DNA of 64,000 nt, taken from contig NC_058339.1 in the NCBI RefSeq assembly GCF_905475395.1, positions 48,431,172 to 48,495,171 of the forward strand, written 5' to 3'. Under the pieces are notes generated by a model that made no database searches, was not told where the DNA came from, and worked only from the letters and a program-made list of their open reading frames with translations. This document shows positions 60,108-64,000 of this stretch, piece after piece. The DNA comes from Chrysoperla carnea (Eukaryota > Arthropoda > Insecta > Neuroptera > Chrysopidae). Position 1 is the first letter of the stretch. Every line of letters begins with the position of its first letter. Made by a program: the position numbers and the translations under genes.

Positions 60108-63093
60108 GGATGATAAACGCATTACCATTCCTTTGCGTTGCGCAGTTGGATAAAAATAGCCAACATAAGAAATGGTCTTGTCATTCCATAGGCCTTAGTT
60201 TTTTAAATATTTAAGATTTAAGCCTACTAATGATGCCATATTGATTGTTTATTTATATCTTTCACAGCTCTATTTCGTCAGTCAATAAGTAGAAATTCCC
60301 TTTTCATGTCATTTATTTATATGTCCTAAAATAATATTTATACCTTTCTCCTCAATTCATATTTAAATCAATAGAGATCTGCACTGTATTTTGGAGTCAC
60401 GACTTCTCTCAAATTTTGTTTTTTGGAAACTACTCAACTTCGACTCAAGTTTAAATCGAAATTCAATATATAAAAATTATGTTTCGGATGAAGCTTAATA
60501 TGTACATGGTGTGAAAGGGGTACATGGTTAATTATTTCTATAGTGAGAGGAAATTTACCAAGTTTCAGATGTCAATTTAAAAATGGAACTTGTGCTCAGT
60601 AAATTTTCTAATTCACCATAAATAGGCCTACTTCATGATATCGCTTTGAAAATGTAAAAATTCGCATAATTTGTTTGATCTCACACTCTTTCAACAGTAA
60701 GAGTCTTACATCATCTTCTATATACATGGCGACCTCATATTCATTTTTAATAGAGCGGTAATAACTGGTTGCAGCAGTCAGCAGAGTGCGTGGTTGTAAA
60801 ACTTGCGTATTTTTTATAACTTAATATAGAGGTAAAAAACTGTTATTTAACAAAAAATTGATAAAACGAAGTTAAAAAAACTAAATTATAAATTTTACAA
60901 TATCACGTACTCAATTTTAGGTAAGTATATTACCAATATACTATGTAGTACACTAAGTAATATAATAATACAGTTATTTTAAATTCCTTGAATCATACAT
61001 GCATTAAAATTAAAAATTAGGTCATTGGGTAAAAAAAATACTGACAACAAAAGAGCTTCTTATTGGTAAGTATTTGTTTTGAAGACCATTACAGGATGTC
61101 CGACTATTATAAGTAGTAAATCGATGTTAAGAATCAATGTTCTTTCTAAGAAAAATGTAATTTTCAGTTTTCGAACTGTGTTAAAAATACTTGATTTTAT
61201 GGTAATATTAAAGACGATTATGAAAAGAAAAATTTTTTTAAATATAGGTTTTCGCAATGTCGGAGTCTGAATTTATGGGAAAATCACTATGTAGAACAAA
61301 TACACTATTACTGGCCACAAATGACACCCATATGGGCCATGGCCCTGGGCGGAAAATTTATCGAAAGTAAAAATATTTTTGCATAACTATGAATTTGATC
61401 TTAGACATTTTTTCTATTTTTGAATTTTACAAACATTTTCTCATCCAAACGTCTAGCTTTAAAATCTTGATTCATATGCTTTCTGAAATAATGACGAATT
61501 TTTAAGTCTATGGCATCGATAAAAAAGATTTGCTCTTAAGTTTAATTTGTGTATGTATTTTATTGTATCAGAACTAGCTGGAGAAATTGAGGACTTCATG
61601 CTAATGAATGATCGATTCAGTTGTACCCTCCACCTACTATGCACTCAACGAACGAATAGATACAAATATCGCCTCCATTATAGCGAATACCGTTTACAAA
61701 ACATTAAAAAGATAATAAATAGAATGGGATAAGTTTAATTCACTTTTCAAATCCTAACTGTTTTCGTTTTTTTCTTTTTTACCAACGTTTTAACGAAATC
61801 AGAAAGTTCCTTCGTTTTCAATATTTTCATACGTCTCTTTAACTGCATAATAATATAAACTACCTAAAATAAATATAAAAAAACTAAAATATTAAAATTT
61901 ATTAAAATTATTTCCCAAAAATGATCACGAGTTACAAGGAAAATGTAATTCATAGAAAATTTGATAACATCACACAATTTCTTGAGTGAAATTTATGTCG
62001 TAACAATCTCTTATATATGAAATGAACTACTACTCTTCTTTCTTTTTATATTATTTGATATCTTTTCCTTTTTAATATCCACCCAATAAATAAATAGGAA
62101 ATTGTACATTGGGGTTGGTTTACTAAAAGATAAACATCTATTTGCTTTTTGTTTTTTTTTTATTTTTCCATTCGCCAAGTGTAGAAGATAGATAGTACGT
62201 TATTTGGTACAATACAATACACAAAAGATGATTCAGAGTCGGATCAAGATAATGAGTTAATTTTGAAAAATTTGGGCAACTCATTTTAAATACAGAAAAT
62301 CTCTGCCAAAGCCGTCATAAGCAAACTTTTTCCTACAAAAACTATTATAGCCGCAGACCATCCTTTCAATGGACCCACAAGATTTTTAATTGAACCACAT
62401 ACTTAACAAAGAGCTTAGAATGGTTTTCAAATAATCAGATATTTAAATAACACAAAACAGGGTGTACGTTGCCTCTCAATCTGACAACTGCAATTTTTAG
62501 AATGTCAGTCAACGGTCTTCCGAACCTTTTGAGAGTCGAGCAACATTATTCGTGCATTCGTAACTCATTATTTTTCAATTTTAAGTTTGAGGTGCACTAA
62601 ACAACTTTTCAGATACCTTGAAAGAGTATTGTATAAAAACAAAAAAAATAAGAAATTTGCAATTTATTTACAGAGTAGGTACATATTTTTGCAATAAGTA
62701 AAAAATTTTGTAGAGGTAGTTTTTAAGTGCGTGTAGGAACTATGTTCCTTTCGGACAAATAACTGTATTAGTAATTAATTATAAATATTAGTTTTGTGGT
62801 TCGGTGTAATTAGTTTCTTTTAATGGTTTTTTTCTCGATACTTTTGCATTTCTGTGCCTTGGATATTTTAGGTTTAATTTTTTTTTCTTTTCATTTTTTC
62901 TTGCACGATACTGTTTGCATATCTGTGTATTGGTAATTCTGAAAATTTAAAGTATTAATTTAAGAAGCCAAATACTCTTATTCAAATTAAGATGAGCATT
63001 TCTGTGGGCTGTATCATGCATTTTGTTAAAATATATCCCCTTCAGGGCCCACAATAAAAATATTTAGCTAGATTATAAAATTATTATTAATTA

Positions 63094-63135
63094 GCTAGAC
63101 CGGTTTCGATTGCTTTGGCAATCCTCTTCAGTAGC
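63094..63135 (-). ncRNA. Hammerhead-like self-cleaving ribozyme motif
   Basis: Read on the minus strand: GCTA (63135-63132), CTGAAGA (63131-63125), GGATTGC-CAAA-GCAATC, GAAA, CCGGTC, TAGC (63097-63094). This gives the hammerhead core CUGANGA and GAAA. Stem II is GATTGC/GCAATC with one extra G after the G-C closing pair. Stem I is GCTA/TAGC. The cleavage triplet is GUC before U at 63098/63097. The conserved A15.1-U16.1 pair lies within ACCGGT. Stem III is therefore the self-complementary ACCGGU without a loop, so cleavage would need a dimer, as described for small hammerheads of Penelope-like elements and retrozymes. Activity is not shown. Confidence 0.55.
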
Positions 63136-63734
63136 ATTAAACCTCTTAAAATTAAAAAAATAAATAAATTACAAAAATCCGAAAAGATCGCAACTTGTTT
63201 TATTGTTTAAAGAATTAAATATTATAGCTACTTTAACTCTATAAATACTTTATGAATTAATTGTAATACTTGTTTAAGAAAGGCATGCATCTGATTCAGT
63301 AGTCAACCCAATATGTGGGCACATTGTTCACAATTTAATTGATAGGATATTTAATAATTCAAAAAACTCCTCGTACTTACTTTAAATTATCTCTATTATG
63401 TTTAACTTATGATAACTCACAACTCACATAAATTTTCGACCAAAAATACAAATTGATTGATTGTAAAACGTTTTTTCATGTTCTCAAAGTGCATGGCGAG
63501 GTAAATCGATTAAAACAATTTTAGTTTCCTTGGTAACTTATATGTCGGATTTAAGGGTCTGTTGCATTTTTTGTGGTTTTACCTCCCAACCAGCAAACAA
63601 ATCATAACTTGCGATAAACAACATAGTTCAAAAACAAAAATCAATTTTTCCGAGACCCGATCAAACGCTTATCAATAGTCCGACACGCCAAAAATTGCAA
63701 TGGAGGAACGGAATGCCGACACTATCTTATATTC

Positions 63735-63752
63735 CCAGGACTGTTGTCCTGG
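63735..63752. repeat. Perfect 7 bp GC-rich hairpin
   Basis: CCAGGAC-TGTT-GTCCTGG lies in an unusually GC-rich patch (63650-63780). No run of T follows and the genome is eukaryotic, so it is not called a terminator. The surrounding 250 bp to the window end hold nothing else I can support. Confidence 0.6.
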
Positions 63753-64000
63753 TAACTAACGGTATCGCAGTCAGTTTAAATCAGTTCGTAGTTTTTGATT
63801 TATAATGGAATAACTGAAAAGCCATCCACAGACATGTGAAACACATATACCTCTATTCATCGGACAAAAAACAAAATTAATATATAAAAATAAGATCAAA
63901 CCCTGTAAATTAAGAAACATATAGAAATCTAAAAGTATATTGTTATTCGATCACTTAACTCCCACTAGATAATAATACTTATTTCGATAACGATTCGTAT

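Larger units (their letters stand above)
59587..60250 (+). repeat. Dispersed repeat, family B, copy 3, apparently split by insertions
   Basis: AAACCATAGTAATTTACAGC with TTTATGTATGAACT at 59589-59634 matches 45782-45826. The continuation ATGGTCTTGTCATTCCATAG and ACTAATGATGCCATATTGAT at 60172-60244 matches 45860-45965. About 450-500 extra bases between the two parts correspond to the MITE and retrotransposon end listed next, which suggests nested insertion. Confidence 0.4.
43508..63093. other. Downstream interval dominated by repeats
   Basis: About 19.6 kb with no convincing gene. If the 43247 ORF is a first exon, this may be its intron. Repeats and elements are listed separately. Stretches at 46000-49850, 50780-51440, 52300-53840, 57470-59280 and 60260-63090 show AT-rich sequence with no feature I can support beyond poly-A runs and short hairpins. 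Confidence 0.45.

Overview
This is a very AT-rich window from a eukaryotic nuclear genome. It has long non-coding stretches, decayed transposons, microsatellites and only a few short coding pieces. The one protein segment I recognise is the C-terminal exon of a heterotrimeric G-protein gamma subunit ending in the CaaX box CVIM. It most resembles the insect Ggamma30A (G-gamma-e) type. With the insect-style start context (ATCAAAATG) and the repeats, this points to an insect; I cannot name the order. No rRNA, tRNA, CRISPR array or bacterial-type operon was seen.

Layout. 1-15440: probably intron of, or sequence upstream of, the G-gamma gene. It holds dispersed repeats (1331-1620, 1840-2111, 4500-4770, 6598-7030, 7960-8250), an inverted-repeat element (4895-5140), a transposase remnant (8623-8959) and the longest copy of a foldback family with TTAA ends (13944-14930). 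15441-15546: terminal G-gamma coding exon on the + strand. 15547-21870: extremely A/T-rich downstream sequence with a MITE-like element (16811-17025), a candidate alternative last exon (18047-18098) in the same splice phase, and a 3.8 kb hairpin-rich tract that looks like a long 3' UTR ending near an AATAAA at 21841. 21900-42050: gene-poor, with two low-confidence exon-like segments (25336-25494 on +, 28914-29073 on -) and reverse-oriented copies of two repeat families (about 33000-33290 and 33430-33820).

42070-43507 is the second gene-like locus: a repeated GGCCACCCACA motif, an isolated GC-rich block, a putative 5' UTR with a short upstream ORF, and an 86-codon Cys/Gly/Asn/Ser-rich ORF with a good start context (43247-43507). 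I do not recognise the protein. 43508-64000 is dominated by inverted-repeat DNA elements: a 917 bp almost wholly palindromic element flanked by TA (49856-50772), a four-module palindromic cluster (53850-54335), a 106 bp MITE (59654-59759) and a likely non-LTR retrotransposon 3' end with a CATA tail (59760-60107). Near the right edge, on the minus strand (63094-63135), is a sequence with nearly every conserved feature of a hammerhead self-cleaving ribozyme. It has a self-complementary stem III, as described for small hammerheads of Penelope-like elements and retrozymes.

The main themes are a G-protein gamma gene with possible alternative 3' ends, a small unknown gene, and an unusual load of foldback elements that could give hairpin RNAs if transcribed. 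The hammerhead candidate is the observation I would test first.
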